A DNA stretch of 64,000 nt from Rhodobacteraceae bacterium IMCC1335 (GTDB lineage Bacteria > Pseudomonadota > Alphaproteobacteria > Rhodobacterales > Rhodobacteraceae), in assembly GCA_039640495.1 (NCBI GenBank), contig CP046864.1:1674001-1738000 (forward strand), written 5' to 3'. The notes under the pieces are model-generated. The model was given only the letters and a program-made list of their open reading frames with translations, was not told the origin of the DNA and ran no database searches. Shown here in pieces: positions 10,401 to 18,861 of this stretch. The position numbers were made by a program, and so were the translations under genes. Each line of letters starts with the position of its first letter. Within the stretch, counting starts at the first letter, position 1.

Positions 10401-12796
10401 TTGGCATGTCGGTGGCGCTAAATGGTGCGGGAGATTACTTGGCGGTTGGGTCTAGTTTGAATGGCGGTGCGGAAAATACCTCCGCAAATTCGGGCGCGGT
10501 TTATTTGTTTCATTATGATGCGGCCTCTTTACCCGATGATGCAGGTGCGTTTGCGCAACAGCCCTCGGAGACCGTTACATTCGCTTCCTCAGCGATATCA
10601 GATCTTGTCACATCCGGCACAGATGTGACCTTGCAAGCTTCAAATGATATCACAGTGTCAAGCGCCCTCAGCGTTGCCGAGGGAGAGTCACGAGGGCGGC
10701 TGACGCTGCAGGCGGGGCGCAGCATTTTATTGAACGCAAATATGACCACCGGAAATGGTGATCTTACGCTGGTCGGGAATGACACGCTTGCGAATGGCGT
10801 TGTGGATGCGCATCGCGATGCGGGCATTGCGGAGATTTCAATGGCCGATGGCGTGAGTCTTGATGCCGGTACGGGGGCTGTCTCTATTACGCTTGGGAAT
10901 GGCGCTGCAAAAACAAATTCTGAAAGCGGTAATATAAGTTTACGAACCATCTCAGCGGCTACAATTTCGGCCGTCAATCTTGGGGGCACTGATGGCAGTG
11001 GAATCGTTTTAAACTCCGGCGCGCTGACCGCATCCGGCAGCGGCGATGCGATCGTTTTATCCGGACAATCTTTTCAAAATGAGGCTGGCGACGCAGCCTT
11101 ATCAGCAAATTCTGGCCGATGGCTGGTCTGGTCGGCAAACGAAGATCCGTTTAATATTTCAACGGGGGATACCCGCGGCGGCCTTGCATATGGTTTCAAG
11201 CAATATAATGCGATCTATGGCACCACGAGCGTGGAGGGGTCTGAAAATGGGTTTCTTTACACGCTAGCACCGACCCTCAGTTCATCCCTTATCGGCAGCG
11301 CCTCTAAAACATATGATGGGTCGAGCAACATCACCACGCTCACCGAGGCAAATTATGGATCCATCACGGGGGCGGTTGATGGCGATACTGTAACCTTGAG
11401 CAAACCCACCACGGGTAATTTGGCCTCAAAGAACGTGGGCGAAAATATAAATGTTTCACTCACGCGTGCAAAAGGCAGTTGGAGCAATAATAGCGCCGAA
11501 GTGTATGGCTATCAGATTGCTGAATCCTCAGGGCTTATTGCCACGATCACGGCGAAAGCGCTGAGCGTTTCTGGTCTGAGCACGGCGAATAAGATCTATG
11601 ATGGCACGGTTTCTGCGGAGCTTGTCGGCACAGCCGCGCTATTGGCGCTGAGCGCTGTGGGTGCGGGCAGTAGCGATGATGGCAAAGCCTATGAAGGCGA
11701 TGATATTGGCGTTTCTCAAAGCTCGGCCAGTGCGGCGTTTGGGGATAAAAATGTTGGCAGCGGGAAAACGGTAAGCTTTTTGGGTTTAAGCCTGAGCGGG
11801 ACTAATGCGAGCAATTATAGCCTATCCGAGCATGACGATGCCACGGCCACGATCACGGCGAAAGCGCTGAGCGTTTCTGCTCCGGGCATTTCGGATAGGA
11901 TCTATGATGGCACGAAGAGCGCGGGCTCTGTCACGCCGGGGGATTTATCGGGCTTTGTGGGAAATGAGACGGTTACAGCCACGGCTAGCGCTTTTGAGCT
12001 GGGCAGCAAGGATATTGGCGATTATAAAACGACGGTGCGCTACACGCTTGTCGATGGTGCGAATGGGGGTCTGGCGGGCAATTACACGCTGGCCAATACG
12101 GCGGATGTTGAGGCCAGGATCACGGTGAAAGCGCTGAGCATTACGGGGGTGAGACCACCGTCGTTTGTATATTCTAAAGATTCTAGCTTCAGTCTAGAAG
12201 GCAATCCTAGAATTGCTCCTTATGAAAAAGATAATGTTAGCCTTGCAGGGACTGCTATAGGTTACGTTTTGATGGCAGACGTTGCGCGCGATGTTCCAGT
12301 AACTATCGCTGGGCTCACCCTAATCGGAGCTGATCGAAGAAACTATAGTTTGCTTTTTCCGTCTGGTTTCACTGTAGACGTTGTGAAGCAAACATATGGA
12401 AATACCGATGGCTTGAGCGATCAGGAAACCAATTTAAATAACGCGTTAGGGAATATTCCGAGTTTTCTAAACAAACCCGCAACCTTATCGGGCAGCTTCC
12501 AAGAAAACACATATATTGATAAACGTAATTCAAACGCTTTGGCTTTTTCAAGTCAAGATTCCGATGGTTTTTCATTGGAAAACCCTAAAAGTTTGCGGTT
12601 TGATACGGATATCAAGCTGAAAATCGTATTGAAAAGCGTTGGGGGCCAGACAAAAGACTTAAATTCTTTGTACGACTCATATGACAAAAACGTAGAGGTT
12701 GATGAATTAGAAAAACTTTACCTTGTGCCAGCGAATAATTCAGGTTGTCGGGCTGGGCGTCAATTAACGGCGTCTGTCTGCCTTATAGAGAGATAA
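7439..12796 (+). CDS. Two-partner secretion exoprotein (TpsA), FG-GAP and YDG repeats
   Basis: 1785 residues. A long basic N-terminus and hydrophobic segment (about 27-44, cleavage near FAADLPHGG) form the signal peptide. The filamentous-haemagglutinin N-terminal (TPS) domain follows, with INPSGIVFG at about residue 126. A beta-helix part comes next. Residues about 564-1027 carry repeated units of the type GAGDRLAVGA..GAVYLFSF, as in FG-GAP/integrin-like repeats. Residues about 1290-1650 carry YDG/MBG-type units (KIYDGT ... DKNVGS ... ATITAKALSVS). The C-terminus has two cysteines, C1770 and C1781. The protein should be exported by Sec, cross the outer membrane through the downstream TpsB, and act as a surface adhesin or matrix protein. 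Confidence 0.88.
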   Translation: MHIVKVRILNIFRALYRRLFHPKARKISFFSAVCIAVCAPLFAADLPHGGSVAGGQAVITRQTHSVEVFQSSDRVSLLWDEFSIGADKTVNFVQPSSRSIALNTVPNGNISHIHGALKANGRVFLINPSGIVFGSDAQVNVGGLLASTLHLGSQERFFSADESFLFKGESSGSIINNGDLRALNTSGDASVTLIAAQIENYGRIKARHVGLAAGSQVRLDLGAGFSIAVEKAALDAKIEQGGAIQAEGGRLILNAQTANDLMATVVNHAGISEATALTKDAAGDIYLVSNGGVRISENSQLSVAGKKPGRVTIKADHLTQAGKIDASASGAAQAGGEVLLDVSRRFNNSGVITANSASEDGGSISISAENITETSSALYQADGFLSGGDIILTGSTEVFSSADFTAIGHQENGGRIDITAPDTRFLSNSITASGVILGGLVRLGGAFQGGKTPDTAERLRHSFVDLWGSLPDLSSAQSLFVNDGVSIDVSSGKGRGGTAIAWSDQQTTFLGKIMAKGPLYGGSVEISSANNLRYIGLKSIETGPGGHLLLDPKNITLGDAADASGWNYNGIIGLGYTGGKNLDTSGFFSNGDNAGRAVALNAAGNRMAIGALFADGSENGGSVSNSGKVFLFSFSDNTFSGGALNATIGLNENFPVEGLSVSDNFGASVAFNGAGDRLAVGAIGDDFANVDEDETDAKAGAVYLFSFTDTDGAISNFETEAVIGKGYSGGKYFSVDRLLGAVENPASDQFGTSLALSDDATLLAIGASGDDGATIGGVDDPNATRGTGAVYLFKFDDGSFSGASLEGIIGKNYEDADSPLSKSFNVSSLAKHDAFGRSLTLNGAGNRLAVGAHNAEAADGTQTSSGAVFLFSFNDNAFSGAALEATFGIGYSGGKNFDVSGLEAGDRFGTGVALNTAGDRLAVGAGFDDGSDNSISASGAVYAFAFSDSDFNGATQIGTIGAGYSGDNDVNLSTLSDEDVRVATNDQFGMSVALNGAGDYLAVGSSLNGGAENTSANSGAVYLFHYDAASLPDDAGAFAQQPSETVTFASSAISDLVTSGTDVTLQASNDITVSSALSVAEGESRGRLTLQAGRSILLNANMTTGNGDLTLVGNDTLANGVVDAHRDAGIAEISMADGVSLDAGTGAVSITLGNGAAKTNSESGNISLRTISAATISAVNLGGTDGSGIVLNSGALTASGSGDAIVLSGQSFQNEAGDAALSANSGRWLVWSANEDPFNISTGDTRGGLAYGFKQYNAIYGTTSVEGSENGFLYTLAPTLSSSLIGSASKTYDGSSNITTLTEANYGSITGAVDGDTVTLSKPTTGNLASKNVGENINVSLTRAKGSWSNNSAEVYGYQIAESSGLIATITAKALSVSGLSTANKIYDGTVSAELVGTAALLALSAVGAGSSDDGKAYEGDDIGVSQSSASAAFGDKNVGSGKTVSFLGLSLSGTNASNYSLSEHDDATATITAKALSVSAPGISDRIYDGTKSAGSVTPGDLSGFVGNETVTATASAFELGSKDIGDYKTTVRYTLVDGANGGLAGNYTLANTADVEARITVKALSITGVRPPSFVYSKDSSFSLEGNPRIAPYEKDNVSLAGTAIGYVLMADVARDVPVTIAGLTLIGADRRNYSLLFPSGFTVDVVKQTYGNTDGLSDQETNLNNALGNIPSFLNKPATLSGSFQENTYIDKRNSNALAFSSQDSDGFSLENPKSLRFDTDIKLKIVLKSVGGQTKDLNSLYDSYDKNVEVDELEKLYLVPANNSGCRAGRQLTASVCLIER
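11540..12145 (+). repeat. Three-copy DNA repeat at YDG unit boundaries
   Basis: A 33-base element at 11540-11572 recurs identically at 11846-11878 and with a few changes at 12113-12145. It encodes the linker ATITAKALSVS between successive YDG-type units. Identity at DNA level, against more diverged flanking units, suggests recent duplication or gene conversion inside the exoprotein gene. Confidence 0.8.
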
Positions 12797-12860
12797 TTTT
12801 AGGCTGGTTAGCACTTAAATAAATTTATTACTTAACTAATTTTACTCGAAAATATTTAAT

Positions 12861-14525
12861 ATGAACATAAAAAAACTCGCTCAGGTCATTTTACTTAAAT
12901 CACAGTTCCCTGTGGTTTTGCCTTTGTTTTTTATAAGCGCTCTTCTTTGGTTTGTCTCTAACCTTTATGGGCTAGCAGAAACAATTGACACAGGGGGAGC
13001 TTTAAAAAACAACTTTAAACCGCCTGCTAAAACCCTAAACTTAAAAAATACATTGCCAATTTTTGAGGCGCCGCCGATAGAACGGTTTGATCCACAAGAG
13101 GCTGGCGCAAAGGTTTTTATAAATAATATAAAATTTTTAAATAACACGGTTTTTACGCGCAGAGATATTTTAGCCGTCATTGGTGGAATGCCTTCTCGGT
13201 CGTTTTCCCTTATGGAACTTTTCAAACTTGCTGATAAAATTTCACGCCATTACCGTGATCAGGGTTATTTCCTTGCACGCGCTATCATTCCTAATCAAAA
13301 AATTGAAAATAATACTGTTTCTATCGTAATTTTAGAGGGTCAATACGGTAAAATTTATAGTGAGGGGGATGCGGCGTATGGGCCACAAGTAACGGCCTAT
13401 CTAAATGACTTAAAAACAGATGCTGTTATTCGTTCGGATCCATTAATCAGAAAAATTGGTATAATCTCTCAATTACCGGGATTTGAGACAGAGTATACAT
13501 TATCTCCAGGCGCAAAAATCGGTCAAAGTGATTTGCGTGTAAGAATTGAACCGACCCCTCATGCGTTTGGCACTTTAAACTTAGCAAATGATGGAAGTCG
13601 GTTTTTTGGGAAAAACCGTGGCCGTGTTGACATTACGCTTATACCAGAAGTGATTTTTGGTGACCAAATTAATATGACGTTTATGAAGACGAGTGAAACT
13701 TTTTATTTGGGCCGTATCGGCTATGCGCGCCCCATTGGGTATAGCGGTGGGCGCGTCAAAGCGGAAATATCAAGAAGTACATATGATTTATCGGATCAGT
13801 TTGATCCGCTAGAGGGGCATTCAACCGGATATCTAGCTGAGTTTTCTTATCCACTCCTGATAAGAAATAAAAAAGAAACAGATGGGTTTGTAAGAGTTCA
13901 AAAGGATGAAATAGTGGAGATGTTGGCCGGCGCAAAATTTGAAAAACGTGCCAATGAGAAACTCGAATTTGGGATAAGTTTCGAGCGAAAGCAATCACAG
14001 CTAACGGCCACGCGACGCTTTGGAGAGATAACGGTTGCTGCGACAAATGTGAGCTCCGATAGAGCTGGTGCCGTGCAAGGTCGGGCTGTTATCTTATCTG
14101 GAAATATTGAACAGCATCAACGGATCGCGCGTTCAGCCGTTTTGAAAAGCAGGCTGGTTTTTCAAGCCGCAAGTCGCCAAAATTTAAATTCGCTGGAAGG
14201 TTTTTCTTTAGGGGGGGCCTATGGCATTCGCGCTTATCCGGTGGGAGAGGCAAGCGGAAGTAACGGTTTTTTGGGTCAGTTTGAACTTCATGAACCTTTA
14301 AATTCGGTCTCAGCTGCGTATCTATTTCTTGATTTTGGGCAAGTGGCTGAGAATGCTGGTGAAAACACGCGCCGTCTCGCCGGTGCCGGGCTTGGAGTGC
14401 AATTTTCAAACAAACGTTTGAGTTTAGATTTAAGCTTGGCCCAACGTCTAAGTATGGCAGCCTCCTCGGTGGATCCTTCGAACCGTGATCCGCAATTTTG
14501 GACTTCCGTAAACATAAATTTTTAA
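12861..14525 (+). CDS. Two-partner secretion outer-membrane transporter (TpsB, FhaC/ShlB family)
   Basis: 554 residues, the usual TpsB length. After the signal region (hydrophobic to about residue 38), a POTRA-type domain spans about 90-165 (FINNIKFLNNTVFTRRDIL ... VSIVILEGQYGKI). A 16-strand Omp85-like barrel follows. The conserved GIRAYPVGEASGSNGF block lies near residues 455-470, and the protein ends in a beta strand terminating in phenylalanine (VNINF). It lies 64 bases after the exoprotein gene and should recognise that protein's TPS domain and thread it through the outer membrane. Confidence 0.92.
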   Translation: MNIKKLAQVILLKSQFPVVLPLFFISALLWFVSNLYGLAETIDTGGALKNNFKPPAKTLNLKNTLPIFEAPPIERFDPQEAGAKVFINNIKFLNNTVFTRRDILAVIGGMPSRSFSLMELFKLADKISRHYRDQGYFLARAIIPNQKIENNTVSIVILEGQYGKIYSEGDAAYGPQVTAYLNDLKTDAVIRSDPLIRKIGIISQLPGFETEYTLSPGAKIGQSDLRVRIEPTPHAFGTLNLANDGSRFFGKNRGRVDITLIPEVIFGDQINMTFMKTSETFYLGRIGYARPIGYSGGRVKAEISRSTYDLSDQFDPLEGHSTGYLAEFSYPLLIRNKKETDGFVRVQKDEIVEMLAGAKFEKRANEKLEFGISFERKQSQLTATRRFGEITVAATNVSSDRAGAVQGRAVILSGNIEQHQRIARSAVLKSRLVFQAASRQNLNSLEGFSLGGAYGIRAYPVGEASGSNGFLGQFELHEPLNSVSAAYLFLDFGQVAENAGENTRRLAGAGLGVQFSNKRLSLDLSLAQRLSMAASSVDPSNRDPQFWTSVNINF

Positions 14526-14541
14526 TAAAGGTGATTTGAAA

Positions 14542-15096
14542 ATGTCTAACATTCGATGCAGTTTTATTTTTTCGGTTTTGTTATGTTGTTTTTGGATAAG
14601 TGTGTTCGGGCTTAGCCCGGCTTCTGTTGCTTCGCAAGAACCCGAAGGAGAGGTGAATGATATCTCTATAACGCGCACACAGCATGATTTTTGGGAAAGT
14701 ATTTGCACGCTTGAGCAGAAAATTGAGACTTGCATATTACGACAAACCCTGCGCGAAAATAGTGGAGAAAAACGCCCCTTTTCGATGATTACAATTGCGT
14801 TGAAAAAGGAACAAATGATGTTTGAGGTGCTGCTTCCGCTTCAAATAGATCTGGCATTTGGCTTAGAGATGTGGTCGGAATATATTGATCCAAAAACCTA
14901 CCCTTTTGTCACCTGTGTTTCTCAGGGGTGTTTGGTCTCTTTCGAGTTGGATGAACCACTTATTGAGAGCATGAAGAAAAACCGTGATTTTTCTTTGCGG
15001 TTTAGAATGCTAAATGCTGAAGAGGCAATCTTGGCAAAGGTAAGTCTCAAAGGGTTTTCACGGGGGATAGCAAAACTTAACCCGATAAAGTCATGA
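14542..15096 (+). CDS. IalB-like (invasion-associated locus B) periplasmic protein
   Basis: About 184 residues. The ATG at 14542 is chosen over an upstream in-frame TTG because AAAGGTG lies 9-11 bases before it. The signal peptide covers about residues 1-31. The mature part follows the IalB pattern: paired cysteines (SICTLEQKIETCILRQ), then FEVLLPLQIDLAFGLEMW, PFVTCVSQGCLVSFELD and a final VSLKGFSRGIAKL. IalB proteins are small periplasmic or outer-membrane-associated proteins of unclear biochemical role. It lies 16 bases after tpsB, so it may belong to the secretion operon and help the exoprotein fold. Confidence 0.7.
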   Translation: MSNIRCSFIFSVLLCCFWISVFGLSPASVASQEPEGEVNDISITRTQHDFWESICTLEQKIETCILRQTLRENSGEKRPFSMITIALKKEQMMFEVLLPLQIDLAFGLEMWSEYIDPKTYPFVTCVSQGCLVSFELDEPLIESMKKNRDFSLRFRMLNAEEAILAKVSLKGFSRGIAKLNPIKS

Positions 15097-15303
15097 GCCG
15101 GAAGCCGAGCTTGAATTACTGCCTCCGATCAAAGATAACAGGGCTATAAATAAAAAACTGCCTGTCAATTTAGAGGCGGGTCCTAAATTCGATATTGCAT
15201 TTTCTAAGTTTGTTTTGCCATTTTGCGTCGCTGGTACCATTTGTGCGCTTGCGGCAGTGGCGCAACAAAGTGCGATGCATGTGATCGTTATGAATTTATT
15301 CAT
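15091..15303 (-). CDS. Small secreted or membrane protein, 70 aa
   Basis: No family recognised. It has a good signal peptide (ITCIALCCATAASAQ, residues about 6-21), a short linker, one hydrophobic helix (about 49-60) and a Gly/Ser tail (GGSNSSSASGS). This layout is common in small exported roseobacter proteins. It is convergent with the IalB-like gene and overlaps its end by 6 bases. The ribosome-binding site is weak (AAAAGAAAA), which lowers confidence. Confidence 0.5.
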   Translation of the reverse strand: MNKFITITCIALCCATAASAQMVPATQNGKTNLENAISNLGPASKLTGSFLFIALLSLIGGSNSSSASGS

Positions 15304-15575
15304 CGAATTTTCTTTTAACTAAAACTTCAACTGTGATAATCATTAACAGATTTATTTAAGTTTTCCATCTAAATTGCCGGTACGTGTCATTTGCCCCCGT
15401 ACGAGTTGGCAGACAGAAAATATCAACCGTCAGAATTTGAAATGAGTTTGTTCCCTCGATAACGAATATTTGCCTCGATAAATGCATACGAAAAATGAAT
15501 GAATTGTAAAATAAAAGCGAATTGTTTTTACCTATCAGCTTTAGTATTCCCCTTCACATAGGCGTTGGGGGATAT

Positions 15576-16736
15576 GTGTCTTATAAAAGGTCAATCAAAT
15601 CGGGCGAGCCCTGCGTTATTGACGCAGCTCATGCGCGCTTTCTGGCCAAAAAGCGGCTTCCCAAACTTATTTTTGACTTTATTGATGGGGCGGCAGGGCG
15701 CGAAATTGGCAAGGCACGCAATGAACAGGCATTTGATGATATTCAACTGCAATCACGTGTTTTACGCCAGGTTGACCCCAGAAACCTAACCACAAAATTT
15801 ATCGATCAATCGTTTCAGCTGCCCTTTGGAATCGCGCCGATGGGAATGTGTAATCTCTCGCATCCCAAGGCGGACCAAATAATGGGGCAAGTTGCGAAAA
15901 CTGCGCAGATTCCGGTGGCATTGTCATCTGCAGCGTCAAGTCGCCTTGAGGATATGGGCAAATGGGCCGGTACTTATGCATGGTTTCAGCTTTATGTAAC
16001 ACCGCCGCTCGATCATACGCTTTCTTTGGTGCGAAGGGCCCAAAATGCTGGATATTCAACCTTGGTATTCACGGTGGATGTTCCTCAAGTGAGCCGGCGT
16101 TTGCGCGATGTTGCAAATGGGTTTAAAATGCCCTTTCGGATGAGGTCAAAACAATTTTTTGACTTCGCAACCCATCCAAGGTGGAGCCTCGCAACTTTGG
16201 CAAACGGCGTGCCCAAACCCCTGAACTTTCCGGATAATGGGGATGGTTTTGATCGAGATGCAAGCCGCGCTTTAGCGGATTGGGAATTTTTGAAACGATT
16301 GCGTGAATTGTGGCCGGGCAAGCTGGTGGTCAAAGGAATTACCTCGGTGCCCGACGCGTTGCAGGTGCATGAGTGCGGCGCAGATGCGATTTATATTTCC
16401 ACACATGGGGGGCGGCAGTTGGACAGCGCGCCGCCGTCAATTGCAGTGTTACCATTGATCCGGCAAGCGCTTGGTCCGGATTATCCGTTGCTTTTTGATA
16501 GCGGCGTTCGCAATGGCGAAGATATCGTGAAGGCCTTGGTTTGTGGCGCTAATATGGTGATGTTGGGCCGTCCGGTGCTTTACGCGTTGGCGGCTGATGG
16601 TGCGCGGGGACTGGACGCGTTGTTCAGCGGTTTGGCTTATGATGTTTCTGCTGCGATGGCACAATTGGGTGCGCGTAACATATCCGATTTGACGCCTGCG
16701 ATGATCGTAAAAAATAATCATGCCCTGCTAGATTAG
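15576..16736 (+). CDS. FMN-dependent alpha-hydroxy-acid oxidase/dehydrogenase
   Basis: About 386 residues from a GTG at 15576 with GGGGGA just upstream; a TTG at 15522 is the alternative and adds 18 residues. The TIM barrel shows the family blocks FDFIDGAAG, GIAPMGMCN, SSAASSRLEDM, WFQLYV and VFTVDVPQ. The active-site block is THGGRQLDSAP, with its catalytic His and Arg; the usual SNHGG reads STHGG here. DSGVRNGEDIVKAL and LGRPVLYAL follow. Relatives (lactate dehydrogenase LldD, glycolate and mandelate oxidases) oxidise 2-hydroxy acids to 2-oxo acids. It heads the cluster that continues with the ThDP enzyme, so its product may be that enzyme's substrate. Confidence 0.85.
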   Translation: MSYKRSIKSGEPCVIDAAHARFLAKKRLPKLIFDFIDGAAGREIGKARNEQAFDDIQLQSRVLRQVDPRNLTTKFIDQSFQLPFGIAPMGMCNLSHPKADQIMGQVAKTAQIPVALSSAASSRLEDMGKWAGTYAWFQLYVTPPLDHTLSLVRRAQNAGYSTLVFTVDVPQVSRRLRDVANGFKMPFRMRSKQFFDFATHPRWSLATLANGVPKPLNFPDNGDGFDRDASRALADWEFLKRLRELWPGKLVVKGITSVPDALQVHECGADAIYISTHGGRQLDSAPPSIAVLPLIRQALGPDYPLLFDSGVRNGEDIVKALVCGANMVMLGRPVLYALAADGARGLDALFSGLAYDVSAAMAQLGARNISDLTPAMIVKNNHALLD

Positions 16737-16768
16737 GTGGGTTTAATGGGTAAGAAGGTGAAGATCCT

Positions 16769-18508
16769 GTGAATGAGAAGAGCAAAGAGATAAAACTGCG
16801 TGGTGGCGAGATTCTCGCACGTGCACTCAAAGAAAAAGGAGCTGAGCATGTGTTTACGCTTGCTGGTGGCTTTTGTAACCCTGCGCTCGAAGGGTTTATG
16901 AAATGCCAAATGCCTGTGATCAACTGCCCCCATGAGCAGGTTGCCGGACATTTGGCTGATGGTCATACGCGTATCACGCGCAAACCGGCTGTGTGTTTGG
17001 TTGGCCCGGAAGGTTTCGCAAATGCGGTGCCGGCTATGTTGGAGGCGGGCGGTGAGCGAGCGCCGGTGATATTTGTGACCGGGTCATCGACGCTGAAGCG
17101 CCAAGGTGCAGGCGGGTTTAAAGAAATTGATGATGTCGCCATCGCGGCCCCATTGGTGAAATATTCGGTGCAAATTACCGATGGTGAGCGGATCAGCGAA
17201 TTTATCGATCGGGCTTGGACAGCGGCAACCACGGGTTATCCAGGGCCTGTGCATATCAGCCTGCCGGTTGATTTAATGTTTGCGAGTTTTCCAGCGGATG
17301 CAGGTCGTCATGAGCGCCCGTTTGATCGCAGTGACAGGCCTTTGCCAAAAGCTTGGCCAGAACCTGCGGCAATGGAAGATGTGATAAACCGTCTGCATAA
17401 GGCCAAGCGCCCTGTTATCATCGCAGGGCACGGTGTGTGGTGGTCACACGCGGAAAAAAAGCTTGAAGACGCGTCGAAAGCGTTGAAAATTCCTGTATTC
17501 AACGTTCCCTATCATCAGAAACTACTGGGTGAAGAATGTGAAACCTATATGGGTTTGGCGGATTTTCATCAATATCACCCCTCTAAAGAGGCGTTGCACG
17601 ACGCGGATATAATATTGATGATTGGAGGGCGGCTCGATAATCAAATGAATTTCGGAAATCCGCCTTTTATCAAAGCGGAAACGCATTTGATCTGTATCAA
17701 TGGCAGCCATGAAGAACTGAATTACAATCGCGCCGCAGATCGGGTGATACTCAGCGATCCCGCTGCATTTTTGGATCTTTTGACAGGCGTGAAAGTCAAT
17801 TTTGCGCCTTGGCTTGAGTTGCAGCAAGCGCGCCGCGCCAAATGGGTTGAGGAATGGTACGCGCATTTGGATGCAGAAAATGCACTCGATCACGCGCAAA
17901 GGCGTAAAATGCACCCGCTGCAATTGTCATTGGATGTGCAAAGCCAGTTACAGGATCAGGATTGGTTGGTTTTTGACGGCGGCAACACGCATTTCTGGTC
18001 GGAAATTGCCGTGAATATGGCCGGATGGCGTGGTCAAAAACTTGGTGGCATTTTGCACCCGGGGAATTACAGTTTGCTGGGTGTTGGGGTTAGCTTTGCC
18101 TTATCGGCAAAAGCGGCGCATCCGGAGCGCAATGTTGTGTTAATTTCGGGGGATGGTGCCTTTTTGTCGGGTGGCTTATCCATCGAAGCGGCGTTTCAGG
18201 AAAAACTGCCGATCACCGTAGTAATAGATAATAATGGCGGATTGGATTGTATCAGCCAGCAGCAAGAGCGTTTATTTGCGAACGGTTCCCATTTTGCCAC
18301 AGATTTTCGCGATATTCCGTTTCACAGCCTTTTTGAAGGTATGGGGGGATATGGGGAATTGGTCGAGGATCGTGCCGCTTTGGGCCCCGCTTTGGCACGG
18401 GCGATGGCCAGCGGCAAAACCGCGTGCGTTAACGTGAAATGTCGCGGTGTTATAAGCCCAATCGTAGCGGCCACCTCCGATAAACGTGATAAGGCATCGA
18501 TTGAATAA
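16769..18508 (+). CDS. Thiamine diphosphate-dependent enzyme (acetolactate synthase-like)
   Basis: 579 residues from a GTG, with AAGGTGA 6-12 bases upstream. Domains run PYR-central-PP. The catalytic glutamate is in PHEQVAGHLADG (near residue 57). The central DHS-like domain contains VIIAGHGVWWS. The ThDP/Mg motif runs from GDGAFLSGG to IDNNGG, near residues 463-490. Relatives decarboxylate 2-oxo acids or join C2 units; the substrate is not evident here. It is not the biosynthetic IlvB, because no small subunit follows. The gene lies 32 bases after the hydroxy-acid oxidase, and the next start overlaps its stop (TAATG). The neighbours point to catabolism of a 2-hydroxy/2-oxo acid and a methylated compound. 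Confidence 0.85.
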   Translation: MNEKSKEIKLRGGEILARALKEKGAEHVFTLAGGFCNPALEGFMKCQMPVINCPHEQVAGHLADGHTRITRKPAVCLVGPEGFANAVPAMLEAGGERAPVIFVTGSSTLKRQGAGGFKEIDDVAIAAPLVKYSVQITDGERISEFIDRAWTAATTGYPGPVHISLPVDLMFASFPADAGRHERPFDRSDRPLPKAWPEPAAMEDVINRLHKAKRPVIIAGHGVWWSHAEKKLEDASKALKIPVFNVPYHQKLLGEECETYMGLADFHQYHPSKEALHDADIILMIGGRLDNQMNFGNPPFIKAETHLICINGSHEELNYNRAADRVILSDPAAFLDLLTGVKVNFAPWLELQQARRAKWVEEWYAHLDAENALDHAQRRKMHPLQLSLDVQSQLQDQDWLVFDGGNTHFWSEIAVNMAGWRGQKLGGILHPGNYSLLGVGVSFALSAKAAHPERNVVLISGDGAFLSGGLSIEAAFQEKLPITVVIDNNGGLDCISQQQERLFANGSHFATDFRDIPFHSLFEGMGGYGELVEDRAALGPALARAMASGKTACVNVKCRGVISPIVAATSDKRDKASIE

Positions 18509-18858
18509 TGGCCGTTTTAACATCTCACACGCTGAACGGAGTCGATGGCACGCATGCCGGGTTTATTCCCGTCCGCCTGATCAATCTAAGCAATCAAAAT
18601 TGTTTATTCGACACTCAGATGGATGCTGGCGGGCGGCTTAAAGAAACCTTGGATGCGCGGCTTTTGAGTGCCGAGGCGCGCTATGAACTGGTCTTTGAAA
18701 CCAAAGATTACTGGCAAAACCAAGATCTCATTCGCGCAAAACTGCAGATTATGGATGAAATCATCTTTCGTTTTTCGATGCCTGATCGGGAAGGCCATTA
18801 CCACATTCCGATTATTATCAATCCGAATTCTTACTCTGTTTGGTGGTCAGGAGATTAA
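18508..18858 (+). CDS. 5-hydroxyisourate hydrolase/transthyretin-like protein
   Basis: 116 residues, close to the usual length of HIU hydrolases. It keeps the family course: LTSHTLNGVDGTHAG (His near residue 6), MDAGGRLKE (Arg), YELVFETKDYW and GHYHIPIIINP. The C-terminus normally reads YSTYRGS, with catalytic serine and arginine contact; here it is YSVWWSGD. The enzyme family opens the hydroxyisourate ring in urate breakdown, but no other urate gene is present. Given the changed tail and the neighbours, a different cyclic substrate is likely. It is translationally coupled to both flanking genes. Confidence 0.7.
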   Translation: MAVLTSHTLNGVDGTHAGFIPVRLINLSNQNCLFDTQMDAGGRLKETLDARLLSAEARYELVFETKDYWQNQDLIRAKLQIMDEIIFRFSMPDREGHYHIPIIINPNSYSVWWSGD

Positions 18859-18861
18859 CCA

